A program made the translations under genes and the position numbers. From an uncultured Eubacteriales bacterium (lineage in GTDB: Bacteria; Bacillota; Clostridia; Oscillospirales; Acutalibacteraceae), in assembly GCA_900314355.1 (NCBI GenBank), contig OMUY01000021.1, positions 1 to 64,000 on the forward strand: a DNA stretch of 64,000 nt. Reading direction: 5' to 3'. Each line of letters begins with the position of its first letter. Positions within the stretch are counted from its first letter, which is position 1. The notes beneath the pieces were generated by a model. That model was not told where the DNA came from. It made no database searches and worked only from the letters and a program-made list of their open reading frames with translations. This document shows positions 41,405 to 50,690 of the stretch, in pieces.

Positions 41405-44116
41405 ATGGATTTTTACAGACTCAGCGTTTCGCAGACGCTGTCCGAAGTCAAGAGCAGCGAAAAAGGTTTGACCTCCGCCGAAGCTCAGAAAAGACTTGAG
41501 GAAAACGGAAAAAACAAATTAAAAGAACGAAAAAAGGATTCTGTCATCAAAAGATTTTTCAAACAGATGGCCGATCCCATGATTTTGATACTTCTTGCCG
41601 CGGCAATAATTTCCGCAATTACAACGGGAGTATCCGCCGCTCAAGGTGAATTTGAATTTCCTTGGGATGTTGTAATCATACTTTTCGTCGTTATCGTAAA
41701 CGCCATATTGGGCGTTGTCCAGGAAGGAAAAGCGGAAAAAGCTATTGAAGCCCTGCAGGAAATGGCCGCCGCGACAGCAAAGGTTTTAAGAGACGGAAAA
41801 GTCTGCGTAATCAAAACAGAGGATCTTGTCGTAGGCGATGTTGTAATTCTTGAAGCCGGAGACGCCGTTCCTGCGGATTGCAGACTTATCGAGGCATCAA
41901 GTCTTAAAATCGAGGAGGCCGCTCTGACGGGAGAATCGGTTCCAGTTACAAAAGAAATTGGCAGACTTGCAGACGAAGGAAAAATAGGTCTCGGAGACAG
42001 AACAAATATGGCTTACCAAGGTTCAAATGTCGTTTACGGCAGAGGAATTGCCGTAATCACCGCGACCGGCATGGACACTGAAATGGGAAAAATAGCCGAC
42101 GCTATTGACAAGGCAGCCGATGAGGAGACACCACTTCAGAAGAAATTGGACGGACTCAGCAAAGTTCTGACATGGGCCGTTATAGGAATTTGCGTATTTA
42201 TTTTTGCGTTCCAGTTAATCGAAAACACAATCAGAGGAATACCTAACGACTTTTCAACAATACTTGATTTCTTTATGATTGCCGTATCTCTCGCTGTCGC
42301 CGCTATTCCCGAAGGACTTGTTGCAGTCGTCACCATAGTTCTTTCAATGGGCGTCACAAAAATGAGTCAGAAAAACGCCATTATCAGAAAGCTTACCGCA
42401 GTTGAAACTTTAGGATGCACACAGGTAATCTGTTCCGACAAAACCGGAACTCTTACTCAGAACAAGATGACTGTAGTGGACAAATATTGTGAATGCGACG
42501 AAAAGAACCTCGCGTCTATGATGTCGCTCTGCACCGATGTTCACGTAAACGATGACGGAACATTAAACGGCGAGCCAACAGAATTGGCGCTTGTAAATTA
42601 CGCCACGAGCTTAGGACTTGACAAAAATGTTCAGGAAGCTAAAATGCCGAGAATAGGTGAGGCTCCGTTTGACTCAATGAGAAAAATGATGTCCACCGTT
42701 CACAATACTCCTAACGGGATCACACAGTTCACAAAAGGAGCTCCAGACGTCATCATCACAAAGTGCAAATATATGATGACAGCGGACAAAGTTGTGCCTC
42801 TGACCGACGATATTAAAGAAAAAATTCTGTATAAAAACAAGGAAATGGCAGACAAAGCTTTGAGAGTTCTTGCCTGCGCGATGAAAATATACAGGGAAGA
42901 GCCGGAGGCGTATGTCGCTTCAACTATGGAAAAAGACCTTGTTTTCGTCGGACTTGTCGGCATGATAGACCCCGTAAGACCAGAGGTTAAATCAGCAATT
43001 CACGAGTGCAGAGGAGCCGGCATTACTCCCGTAATGATTACAGGCGACCACAAGGACACTGCCGTAGCAATAGCGAAGGAATTGGAAATAATCACAGACG
43101 AATCGCAGGCTATGACAGGCGCTCAGCTTGAAGAGCTTTCGGACGAAGAATTTGACGAAAAAGTAACCAAGACTTTTGTATATGCAAGAGTTCAGCCGGA
43201 ACACAAGACGAGAATAGTCAACGCGTGGAAGAAAAAAGGCTATGTTACGGCAATGACAGGCGACGGCGTAAACGACGCTCCGTCTATAAAAGCAGCCGAC
43301 ATAGGCGTAGGAATGGGAATCACCGGTACCGACGTAACGAAAAACGTCGCCGATATGGTTCTTGCCGACGATAATTTTGCCACGATTGTAAACGCTGTCG
43401 CAGAGGGCAGAAGAATTTACGATAACATCAGAAAAGCCATTCAGTTCCTGCTGTCTTCGAACCTCGCGGAGGTCATTCTCGTATTTATTGCGACTATGCT
43501 GAATTTCGTAATGTTTAAGCCGACTCACCTGCTTTGGATTAATCTTGTAACAGACTGCTTCCCCGCTCTCGCACTTGGAATAGAAAAGCACGAGCCGAAT
43601 ATAATGCGGAGAAAACCGAGAAGGTCGGACGCAAGCATTTTTTCCGACGGTTTAGGCGTGGACACTGTTTATCAAGGTCTGTTGATTACTTTGTTTACAT
43701 TGTTCTCGTATTTTATCGGAGTAAACTGGAATCATACATTTATAGACACGTTCGCAAATATCGGAAACTGGACTTTTATGGATATCGCCGCCGATTCAGC
43801 TCAGGGAATAACAGGTATGACAATGGCGTTCCTGACTCTTTCGATGTGTGAAATGTTCCATTCGTTTAATATGCGTTCGCAGAGACATTCTATATTTACA
43901 CTTCACAATCAAAACTGGGCTTTGTGGGGTTCGCTTGCCGGTTCGTTCGCCCTGACCGCTCTCGTAATAGAAGTCCCGGCAATAGCCAATATCTTTGATT
44001 TTGCCAACCTTGATATTCAGCACTACCTTACGTCAATCTGCGAAGCAATTCTTATTATACCGATTGTCGAGATTATTAAAGCTATCCAGAGATCAATAGC
44101 GAAGAAAAAATCCTGA
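41405..44116 (+). CDS. P2-type cation-transporting ATPase (Mn2+/Ca2+ exporter type)
   Basis: A 903-residue P-type ATPase of the PMCA/SERCA-like group. Present are the N-terminal cation-ATPase domain, the actuator TGES (ALTGESVPV), PEGL in M4, the phosphorylation site DKTGTLTQN, the hinge TGDGVNDAPS and a C-terminal six-helix block with NLVTDCFPALALG. It pumps Ca2+ or Mn2+ out of the cytoplasm; the Mn2+-riboswitch argues for Mn2+. The ATG at 41405 after AAAGGATT is chosen; an upstream in-frame ATG at 41315 lies inside the aptamer. Regulated at transcription termination through the leader. Confidence 0.93.
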   Translation: MDFYRLSVSQTLSEVKSSEKGLTSAEAQKRLEENGKNKLKERKKDSVIKRFFKQMADPMILILLAAAIISAITTGVSAAQGEFEFPWDVVIILFVVIVNAILGVVQEGKAEKAIEALQEMAAATAKVLRDGKVCVIKTEDLVVGDVVILEAGDAVPADCRLIEASSLKIEEAALTGESVPVTKEIGRLADEGKIGLGDRTNMAYQGSNVVYGRGIAVITATGMDTEMGKIADAIDKAADEETPLQKKLDGLSKVLTWAVIGICVFIFAFQLIENTIRGIPNDFSTILDFFMIAVSLAVAAIPEGLVAVVTIVLSMGVTKMSQKNAIIRKLTAVETLGCTQVICSDKTGTLTQNKMTVVDKYCECDEKNLASMMSLCTDVHVNDDGTLNGEPTELALVNYATSLGLDKNVQEAKMPRIGEAPFDSMRKMMSTVHNTPNGITQFTKGAPDVIITKCKYMMTADKVVPLTDDIKEKILYKNKEMADKALRVLACAMKIYREEPEAYVASTMEKDLVFVGLVGMIDPVRPEVKSAIHECRGAGITPVMITGDHKDTAVAIAKELEIITDESQAMTGAQLEELSDEEFDEKVTKTFVYARVQPEHKTRIVNAWKKKGYVTAMTGDGVNDAPSIKAADIGVGMGITGTDVTKNVADMVLADDNFATIVNAVAEGRRIYDNIRKAIQFLLSSNLAEVILVFIATMLNFVMFKPTHLLWINLVTDCFPALALGIEKHEPNIMRRKPRRSDASIFSDGLGVDTVYQGLLITLFTLFSYFIGVNWNHTFIDTFANIGNWTFMDIAADSAQGITGMTMAFLTLSMCEMFHSFNMRSQRHSIFTLHNQNWALWGSLAGSFALTALVIEVPAIANIFDFANLDIQHYLTSICEAILIIPIVEIIKAIQRSIAKKKS

Positions 44117-44135
44117 CGGAATCTAAGAAAACATT

Positions 44136-44166
44136 TTCGGCGCCCTATGCGGGCGCCGAATTTTTT
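44136..44166 (+). terminator. Intrinsic terminator of the ATPase gene
   Basis: A GC-rich 10-bp stem TTCGGCGCCC/GGGCGCCGAA with a 5-nt loop is followed by a T run. Confidence 0.92.
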
Positions 44167-44227
44167 CATAATTTAGATAAATGATTATTGGCACCTCAGA
44201 CAATTTAAAAATTATTAATATATTGAT

Positions 44228-44256
44228 TTGACATTTTTTTTGACTCAAATTATAAT
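44228..44256 (+). promoter_or_regulatory. Consensus sigma-A promoter of the PHP gene
   Basis: A perfect TTGACA (44228-44233), a 17-bp spacer and a perfect TATAAT (44251-44256), about 30 bases before the ATG. Confidence 0.9.
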
Positions 44257-44286
44257 AGCAATATTGAACTAAAAAGGAGTGTTTTA

Positions 44287-45543
44287 ATGGAATATTATTC
44301 ATTCAAAAAACATATAGATAAAACAGAGGAAGGCTCTTATTTTAAAATACAGTTTGAAGTACCGACCGGCGTTAAAAGAATAGATTTGTCATATTCTTAT
44401 TCATCTCATCAAAAAGGCGGATTAGGCGATTTGAAGCCAAAAAACACAATAGATTTGGGACTTGCCGATGAAAAAGGAAAATTTTTAGGTTGGTCCGGCA
44501 GCTCGAAAGATCATATTTACGTCGGAGAAGCAGAATCGGAATCGGGCTATCTTATCGAAAAGATTAATCCCGGGAAGTGGTCGGTCATAGTCGGCGCTTA
44601 TCACGTTTTAGACGAAGGAGTTGACGTAAATTACAACGTCAAATTTACTTTTGAAAAAAACGAACTTCTTTTCGGCGATCTTCACATACATTCAACAGCT
44701 TCCGACGGCGAATATGACAGGTATACTCTCGCCAAAAGAGCAAAAGAAAGCGGTCTTGATTTTATAGCTTTTTCGGATCACAACAATTACTCGGAAAATT
44801 TCAGACAGCCGTTTGTTCCGGGAATCACTGTAATTCCTTCAGTAGAATGGACTCACTACAAAGGTCACATGAATTTTTTTGGAGTTGAAAATCCGTTTGA
44901 AAATTCATTTATCGCAAACAATGAAAACGAAAAAAGAAAATTGCTGAATTCGGCGCGAGATAAAGGAGCTGTTATTTCGGTAAATCATCCCGATTGCCCA
45001 TTCTGTCCGTATCTTTGGGATGATGAAGATTATGACATGATGGAAATTTGGAACGGGCCGATGACAAAACGAAACTATAAGGCAATAGAAAGATGGACTA
45101 ATCTGTTAAAAGCAGGGAGAAAAATTCCAGCGGTCGGCGGTTCTGACTTTCACAAAGACAAATCTTTTGTACTTTTCGCTCATCCGGTAACAGGAGTATT
45201 TTCTGAAGGCAGAACGGCAAAAGAAATTATCGACGCAATAAAAAACGGCAGAACATTTATTTCCTCATCTGTGAAAGGACCGAGAATTTACCTTACTTCA
45301 GGTTCTGATTTCATGGGTTCCGTCACTAAAAACAAATATTTTTCAGTTCACTGTGAAAATTCCAACGGGCTTTACATCAAATCGGTTAGCGACAAAGGTG
45401 AAAAAATTATCTCATCCGGATTGAAGTCTTTTAAGTGTGACAGACTGATAACCGATGAAAAATTCGTCTATCTCAAAGCCGTAAAACCGCTTGCCGGCAA
45501 AGAAATTGTCAGGGCGGTTTCAAATCCGATTTATTTTGAATAA
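44287..45543 (+). CDS. PHP-domain metallohydrolase (CehA/McbA-like)
   Basis: A 418-residue protein. The N-terminal beta-rich region (1-120) resembles the accessory domain of CehA/McbA-type hydrolases. The PHP core starts at GDLHIHSTASDGEY with the metal ligands HxH, continues with FSDHNNYS, SVEWTHYKGH and SVNHPDCPF, and ends with GGSDFHKD. Such enzymes hydrolyse phosphoesters or carbamates with bound metals in the cytoplasm. The natural substrate is unknown. The ATG follows AAAAAGGAG. It forms a single-gene unit between a consensus promoter and a strong terminator. Confidence 0.85.
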   Translation: MEYYSFKKHIDKTEEGSYFKIQFEVPTGVKRIDLSYSYSSHQKGGLGDLKPKNTIDLGLADEKGKFLGWSGSSKDHIYVGEAESESGYLIEKINPGKWSVIVGAYHVLDEGVDVNYNVKFTFEKNELLFGDLHIHSTASDGEYDRYTLAKRAKESGLDFIAFSDHNNYSENFRQPFVPGITVIPSVEWTHYKGHMNFFGVENPFENSFIANNENEKRKLLNSARDKGAVISVNHPDCPFCPYLWDDEDYDMMEIWNGPMTKRNYKAIERWTNLLKAGRKIPAVGGSDFHKDKSFVLFAHPVTGVFSEGRTAKEIIDAIKNGRTFISSSVKGPRIYLTSGSDFMGSVTKNKYFSVHCENSNGLYIKSVSDKGEKIISSGLKSFKCDRLITDEKFVYLKAVKPLAGKEIVRAVSNPIYFE

Positions 45544-45575
45544 TACGGTTTTGTAAACAACAGTACATTAAAAAG

Positions 45576-45607
45576 GGCGCTTAAATTTGGAATAAGCGCC
45601 TTTTTTT
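45576..45607. terminator. Bidirectional terminator, PHP and EEP genes
   Basis: An 8-bp GC-rich stem GGCGCTTA/TAAGCGCC, extended by an A tract on the left and seven T on the right, between convergent genes. Confidence 0.87.
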
Positions 45608-45638
45608 AAGTTACTGCAAGTTTTATTTACCTTGGGTA

Positions 45639-46901
45639 TCAGCCGCCTTTCATAAGCTTCTTAGCCGCCTGTTCAAAACCGGGAAGCTGGAAAATTCTTC
45701 CGAGAGTTTCAAGTAAGCTTCCTATTGCCTTTAAAAATTTAAATAAGAATCCTGTTCTCTGAGGAGTTGTCGTGGAATCATGGGATGAACTTGTGTCCTG
45801 AACTTTGTCAACGATCGTATATGTAAACTTCGCCTGAGCGTTGCAATGGTCGGAAAGTGAATAGCCTTCCTCATTCTTCCAGTTTTCATATTTAAAACTG
45901 TCGCCCTTATCGGTAAGGGAAATTTTAATTCCGTTGCCGCTCGCGTAAAGTATTCTTTCTATTGAATCATAGTGTCCGATAAGTCCCGTGCTTTCGTCCC
46001 AAATATTTGTAACGCCTGCCATTGTCTTGACGTAATCGTAATAAGGCCGGTAAGAGTAGTTTTTGTCGGATACGTTTTCGGAGATATTTTCAAGCGTATT
46101 AACCGCCCACGCGTCGTTTAAATGAGCCGCTTCAATAAGATTGGGAAGAAGTTTTGAATCGGAATTGGTGTTGCCTTCCTCCATGATGAAAGCGTTGAAA
46201 TCGCCGACAACTATTACGCCGTGGTCATAACATCCCGTAGTCTCGTCATAGACGGAATGTTTCATAATGTAGTTCGCAAGCTGTGTAAACTGTTTGGCAC
46301 GAATTTGATAAGACTCACCGCCGAACGCGTCCGCATGGAGATCGTACACGTCGATATAGTAACCTTTCTCCGGTTCGATCGTAGCAACCATAAATCCCTT
46401 GGGGGTCAATGAATCGCCCTCAAGTTCTCCGATACTGGCATTGCCGTCGCCGTTAGAATCGAAAGAATCCATAGACTCTTTCCATTCAACTCTCTTTATG
46501 TTGTAAAGATTGTAAAGCGAAAAGATATTGAGTCCGTCGCCGGAAGGAACACCGCCGGACGTCTCGCTCTGATGACATTCTTTGACAGTTGAGCCGGATG
46601 TCACGTTTTCGTAATTCGTAAGCTCGGCACGGAAATACTGGTCAAAGTTGAAATCCTCCTGAACGCCTACGATGTCAAATTTAGCCTCGTTGATTTTCTT
46701 GCCTATAAGTACGTCGTCGGACAGAGCGTCTCTGTTATGTCCCGCCATAGACGCAGGAATCGGCAGACCGGCTATATTATAGTTTATTACATTAAATGTT
46801 CCGGTCGTTCCGACATCAGCGGCAAACGAAAATACCGCCAAAGAAGACAACGCGAGTATTACAGTCAAAATAATGCAAATTGATTTTTTGATAATTTTCA
46901 T
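45639..46901 (-). CDS. Secreted endonuclease/exonuclease/phosphatase-family protein
   Basis: A 420-residue exported protein with a signal peptide of about 27 residues (cut near SFAAD). The EEP fold is seen from TFNVINYNIAGLP, QEDFNF (metal Glu), DLHADAF, VVGDFNAF and the final SLSDHCNAQ (Asp-His). Relatives include sphingomyelinases, phosphatases and nucleases; the substrate is open. An EF-hand-like loop DSNGDGNASIGE is inserted near residue 150. A Ser/Thr linker (about 370-385) leads to an amphipathic C-terminal tail rich in Phe/Leu and Lys. Monocistronic with its own promoter. Confidence 0.82.
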   Translation of the reverse strand: MKIIKKSICIILTVILALSSLAVFSFAADVGTTGTFNVINYNIAGLPIPASMAGHNRDALSDDVLIGKKINEAKFDIVGVQEDFNFDQYFRAELTNYENVTSGSTVKECHQSETSGGVPSGDGLNIFSLYNLYNIKRVEWKESMDSFDSNGDGNASIGELEGDSLTPKGFMVATIEPEKGYYIDVYDLHADAFGGESYQIRAKQFTQLANYIMKHSVYDETTGCYDHGVIVVGDFNAFIMEEGNTNSDSKLLPNLIEAAHLNDAWAVNTLENISENVSDKNYSYRPYYDYVKTMAGVTNIWDESTGLIGHYDSIERILYASGNGIKISLTDKGDSFKYENWKNEEGYSLSDHCNAQAKFTYTIVDKVQDTSSSHDSTTTPQRTGFLFKFLKAIGSLLETLGRIFQLPGFEQAAKKLMKGG

Positions 46902-46947
46902 GCGGTTATCATCTCTCTCTACAGATTATGTATATTTACACATATTT

Positions 46948-46976
46948 ATGTTATCAGAAATTAATAAAAATGTCAA
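46948..46976 (-). promoter_or_regulatory. Sigma-A promoter of the EEP gene
   Basis: On the minus strand TTGACA (46971-46976), a 17-bp spacer and TAACAT (46948-46953). Confidence 0.75.
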
Positions 46977-47020
46977 CACTTACAACTTGCTATCTGAAAT
47001 AATTTTTGAAAAATTTAAAA

Positions 47021-47059
47021 AAATCGGGATACAGTTTTATCAATCCGTATCCCTGATTT
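47021..47059 (-). terminator. Terminator of the operon ending in mltG
   Basis: AAATCGGGATAC pairs with GTATCCCTGATTT (one bulged base) across a 14-nt loop, followed on the minus strand by a T-rich tract. Confidence 0.75.
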
Positions 47060-47064
47060 AAATT

Positions 47065-48258
47065 TTAGTTGTTTACGCCGTATGTATTCATGTTCGCGTT
47101 CTGTTCGTCAAGATTTCTTGCGGCGTGGAATTCTCCGTTCTTGTCATGCATGAAATAGTAGTAGTCTGTATCAGGCGCGTTCAATACGGCTCTTATACTG
47201 TCGTCGCCGGGGCTGCAGATAGCGCTCGCGGGATAGGAATCACATGTATATGTATCATAAAGACTGATATATTTCTGTTTATCCGCTTCGGACAATCCTT
47301 CTCCGATTGCCTTTGCATAATTAGTTGTAGAGTTGCAGCTCAAGTGCATATTCGCATTTAGACGGTTGATTAATATTGAAGATACAGTAGTCATTTCGTC
47401 TTCTTTAGCTTCTTTCTGAACTATTGAAGCTAAAATGACAACCTGGTCGACAGTCATTCCTTTCTTCTTCGCCAACGCCGAATATTCGTCCGTCCACTTT
47501 GATTCAAAGTTGTCAAGGAATTTCTTGATTACGCTTTCGGGAGCTTCACCAATGTAGAAGTTATAAGTATCAGGATAAAGATAGCCTTCAAGCTGGTTAT
47601 ATCTTGAGCTGAGATTTGTTCTTGACGAGAGAAAATCATAATCTTTGGAAAAAGAATCGGAGTTCATCGCCTGTCTGAGTTTATCGGGATCGCACACTTC
47701 TTTTTCGCCGAGAAGTTTAATTATTTCATCCGCCGTATAGCCTTCCGGGAATGTCAATGTGACGGTCTGAGACTGCGAGTCAATATACTTTATTGAATTA
47801 AGCATATTTTCAAGTCCGGATTTTCTTGAAAGAGTATATGTTCCCGGTACATACCCGTCGTCTTTGTACCCCATAGCCTTTGCGCAGATTTTACAGAACC
47901 ACGCGTTGTGGATCACTCCGTCTTTTTTCAATGTGTCAATAACGGAATCGGTGTCCATATTTTCTGTAATAACGACAGATTTTTCTTCGCCGTCTTTGTC
48001 CGATACATGAACCGCAAGAACGTCATTTATACAAGAAACAGCAACAAATGAAACTGCGACAGCGCAAACGAATATAACCGCAATTATTATTCCGACTCGT
48101 TTAAAGTTATTTTTTCCTCTAATCCGCTGCGCTTTTTTATGAGAATAATAGCTGTTCCTCTCTTCCGGAGACATTTCGCCGGGATTTTTTTTGCCACGGA
48201 ATTTCTCGGTTATATTTTCAATTATTTGTTTTTTATTCTTTTTCTCGGAATCTGCCAT
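47065..48258 (-). CDS. mltG: Endolytic transglycosylase MltG
   Basis: Cuts newly made glycan strands at the membrane, setting their length. The 397-residue protein has a cytoplasmic N-terminus of about 50 residues, one membrane helix (about 55-77), a LysM-like subdomain and the catalytic YceG domain. That domain carries FPEGYTADEI, LEGYLYPDTYNF, ILASIVQKEA with the catalytic-site glutamate region, and INRL. The ATG follows AAGGAT. It is last in the operon DUF5711-cvpA-pgsA-GNAT-mltG, and a terminator follows. Confidence 0.92.
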   Translation of the reverse strand: MADSEKKNKKQIIENITEKFRGKKNPGEMSPEERNSYYSHKKAQRIRGKNNFKRVGIIIAVIFVCAVAVSFVAVSCINDVLAVHVSDKDGEEKSVVITENMDTDSVIDTLKKDGVIHNAWFCKICAKAMGYKDDGYVPGTYTLSRKSGLENMLNSIKYIDSQSQTVTLTFPEGYTADEIIKLLGEKEVCDPDKLRQAMNSDSFSKDYDFLSSRTNLSSRYNQLEGYLYPDTYNFYIGEAPESVIKKFLDNFESKWTDEYSALAKKKGMTVDQVVILASIVQKEAKEDEMTTVSSILINRLNANMHLSCNSTTNYAKAIGEGLSEADKQKYISLYDTYTCDSYPASAICSPGDDSIRAVLNAPDTDYYYFMHDKNGEFHAARNLDEQNANMNTYGVNN

Positions 48259-48298
48259 TTATTTTTTATCCTTATTACCGTTTTTTTCAGACCGCTTT

Positions 48299-49171
48299 TC
48301 ATTCGCACGGCTGACCTAAATATATTTTTTCGTTTCCGTCAATAAAATTGCTTTTATTTAAAATACCGTTTAAATCAAGTATCATTCCCTGTTTTTTGAC
48401 ATCAAAATTAAATACGCCGGCAGGAAAATCCGCAGGTAATTTAATCTTAAATTTTTCAGAATTTTCGTTTTTAAGAATATCAAGAATATGATTAAAATTG
48501 CCGTATTCGGAAAAACATTCGGTAACACATAGTGTTTCATCATCCGAATGGCATAAAATATATACCCTGTCGCCGTCTTCAAATAAAGCGGATATCGATT
48601 TTCCTCCGTCGGATTTTTCGCTTCTTTCGGCAAATTCAAGAAAATCATCGTCAAAATCGGCGTAATTTTTTGACATGATATTTTTTCTCATTTCCGTATA
48701 TGAAAAGTCAGAACAGAAATATCCTTCCCCCGTCACATTCCGGTTTTTATCAATTTCAATTTTTGTCAAAAACAGAAATTTATCATAAAAAGCGGTAAAA
48801 AATCCGAGTTTTCCGTAGTAATCGTAGAGATGTTCCGACGCGGGACATAGGAAAATGAAATCCGTACCGTTCGCCTTGTAATAATCTGCCGATGACTTTA
48901 TAAGTTTTGACATAAAGCCCTTTTTTCTGAAACCGGGATGAGTTTGAGCGGCATATAGGTATTTAGCCGAATATTTTTTGTTTCCCAAAACGACGTCGGA
49001 ATTTATCATATAAAAGACCGACGCGATTATACCGTTTTCTTTTATTAAAAACGTATTGTCCGCATCGAAAACAGAATCAAAAAAATCGGATAAAAATTCA
49101 TCAGTATCTCCGAAAACATTTTTCCAAAGACCGATTAATTCTTCCCTGTCGTCAAGATTAGCTTTTTCCAT
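48299..49171 (-). CDS. GNAT-family N-acetyltransferase
   Basis: A 290-residue protein with a GNAT core in the first 150 residues. The acetyl-CoA loop is seen in THPGFRKKGFMSKLI, followed by FIFLCPASEHLYDYYGKLGF. The C-terminal half (150-290) is a second domain resembling the sterol-carrier-like part of Eis-type acetyltransferases. The acceptor is unknown. It overlaps the end of pgsA by 14 bases and lacks a clear ribosome site, so translation is probably coupled. mltG follows at 40 bases. Confidence 0.82.
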   Translation of the reverse strand: MEKANLDDREELIGLWKNVFGDTDEFLSDFFDSVFDADNTFLIKENGIIASVFYMINSDVVLGNKKYSAKYLYAAQTHPGFRKKGFMSKLIKSSADYYKANGTDFIFLCPASEHLYDYYGKLGFFTAFYDKFLFLTKIEIDKNRNVTGEGYFCSDFSYTEMRKNIMSKNYADFDDDFLEFAERSEKSDGGKSISALFEDGDRVYILCHSDDETLCVTECFSEYGNFNHILDILKNENSEKFKIKLPADFPAGVFNFDVKKQGMILDLNGILNKSNFIDGNEKIYLGQPCE

Positions 49172-49883
49172 TTTTCTTTGCTTTATTTTCTTTTCTTATG
49201 GCTGCCTTAGATTTTCTTTCTGGAACAGCGGCTATTTCTTCATCCGTCATATTTTTATATTTTCCCCAGTGGTAATGCCTTGCGAACTGGTCGTAGATTG
49301 ACGGCATATATGAAGCAAGAGCCGCGAATGTCATAATTACGGCTATCACAACAAGGACTTCCATCATAGCGGAAGGAATAACCCATAATTTTTTAAAAGC
49401 CCCGACTTCCGGTCCGAAAGCGAAAATCAAAAGCATGACAACATAAAAGGCAACTGTTGCGGCTTTGCCGTAAATCTCCGCCGCGTTAGGTCTCATATTG
49501 TGTGCAAGCATAAAAGCGCCGCCGCAGAGCATAAACACATCTTTTGCGATAAACAGAAGAAATACCCATGCAAAAGCATGAACATGGACGTCAGACGCCT
49601 GTTTGAATCTAAGGAAAAGCATTAACGCGATTACCGCTACGGTTAATTTATCCGCTATCGGGTCAAGGATTTTACCTAAATTTGAAACCTGATTGAATCT
49701 TCTCGCGATCTTGCCGTCGAAAAGGTCAGAAAGCGCAGAAAGACCGAGAACAATTACAGACGCGACAATGTGATCTTTGTAAAACAAGACCGCAAAAACA
49801 GGAATAAGAACAATTCTAATCGCGGAAAGAAGGTTTGGAACTGTTTTCCAATTTTCAAACAGAAATCCGAGTTTCTCCTTCAT
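49158..49883 (-). CDS. pgsA: CDP-diacylglycerol-glycerol-3-phosphate 3-phosphatidyltransferase
   Basis: Membrane enzyme that makes phosphatidylglycerol phosphate from CDP-diacylglycerol. The 241-residue protein has the CDP-alcohol motif D-G-x2-A-R-x8-G-x3-D-x3-D (from DGKIARRF to GKILDPIAD), several membrane helices, and a basic Lys/Arg-rich tail (about 210-241) longer than in most PgsA. The ATG follows AAGGAGGCATAAATT. It lies in an operon with mltG, linking phospholipid and cell-wall functions. Confidence 0.93.
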   Translation of the reverse strand: MKEKLGFLFENWKTVPNLLSAIRIVLIPVFAVLFYKDHIVASVIVLGLSALSDLFDGKIARRFNQVSNLGKILDPIADKLTVAVIALMLFLRFKQASDVHVHAFAWVFLLFIAKDVFMLCGGAFMLAHNMRPNAAEIYGKAATVAFYVVMLLIFAFGPEVGAFKKLWVIPSAMMEVLVVIAVIMTFAALASYMPSIYDQFARHYHWGKYKNMTDEEIAAVPERKSKAAIRKENKAKKNGKS

Positions 49884-49966
49884 AATTTATGCCTCCTTAT
49901 TTTCAAGGCGTTCAAAACTAAAATTTAAAAGCCGCCATAGTGATAATTTATTTAACTTTTATTATA

Positions 49967-49992
49967 ATTAAAAGTGAAGATTAAAAGTGAAG
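49967..49992. repeat. Tandem 13-bp direct repeat
   Basis: ATTAAAAGTGAAG occurs twice back to back in the 110-base gap between cvpA and pgsA. A possible -10 (TATAAT on the minus strand, 49962-49967) touches it, so it could be a regulatory site or a replication-slippage product. Confidence 0.55.
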
Positions 49993-49994
49993 TC

Positions 49995-50690
49995 TTATTT
50001 TGAAACAGCCTGAACAAGCTGTGATCCGAGACCGCATATATACGACCCCGAAACAATGTTCCTGAGCGGCGAAATGTAAACCGCCAGCGCGGAAAGAACC
50101 GCAGATATTATCAATATATAGACAGCGCTCTTGACAAATCCGAGTATTCCTCCGAAGACATGGTCAACTGTTTTCAAATGCTTTGTCCTCTTCATAGTCT
50201 TTCTGATAAAATGCGATATAATTCTGAAAATTATTCCGAATAAAATCATCAAAACAACTATGAAAACAACATTCAAAACCTCTTTGACGACAGGAGCGAC
50301 GACATTTGCCTCAAGATCCTTAACAGTAGTCACTTTGCTCATTACCGCGGACGATATTTTATCGGGATTTAAAAGTCCGGTAGATTTTATATATTTTGTC
50401 AGGTTAGACGGAAGTCCCGATATAACGTCTGCCAAATTTTGTGAAACGCCGTTTACATTGGCGTTGAGAGAGCCGTATTTGCTCTGCAGAGAATTTAAAA
50501 CGGACGTCCGAAGTACATGGTCATAAAACGATGACGAGACTTTCGGCGACAGAAAAACAGCGAGACCGTATGATAAAAATCCGGAAAAAAGATCTATCAC
50601 AGTCAGCACAAGTCCTCTCGCATAAGCGGAAAAAACAAATACAAAGAAAAGAATCAATAATATTATATCTAAGATATTAAACATTTTCAA
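49995..50690 (-). CDS. CvpA-family membrane protein
   Basis: A 231-residue integral membrane protein with four hydrophobic segments (about 5-23, 29-47, 135-160, 180-205). The N-terminal ILDIILLILFFVFVFSAYARG and the C-terminal DHVFGGILGFVKSAVYI match the CvpA pattern. The middle region (about 60-120) is an expanded extracytoplasmic loop. CvpA is linked to colicin V export and envelope robustness in other bacteria; its activity is unknown. Its start overlaps the stop of the DUF5711 gene by 4 bases. Confidence 0.8.
   Translation of the reverse strand: MKMFNILDIILLILFFVFVFSAYARGLVLTVIDLFSGFLSYGLAVFLSPKVSSSFYDHVLRTSVLNSLQSKYGSLNANVNGVSQNLADVISGLPSNLTKYIKSTGLLNPDKISSAVMSKVTTVKDLEANVVAPVVKEVLNVVFIVVLMILFGIIFRIISHFIRKTMKRTKHLKTVDHVFGGILGFVKSAVYILIISAVLSALAVYISPLRNIVSGSYICGLGSQLVQAVSK

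Noticed and set aside
42992..43591. 199-codon minus-strand frame opposite the P-type ATPase
   Set aside because: It is a shadow of a highly conserved coding region, with no ribosome site or family match.
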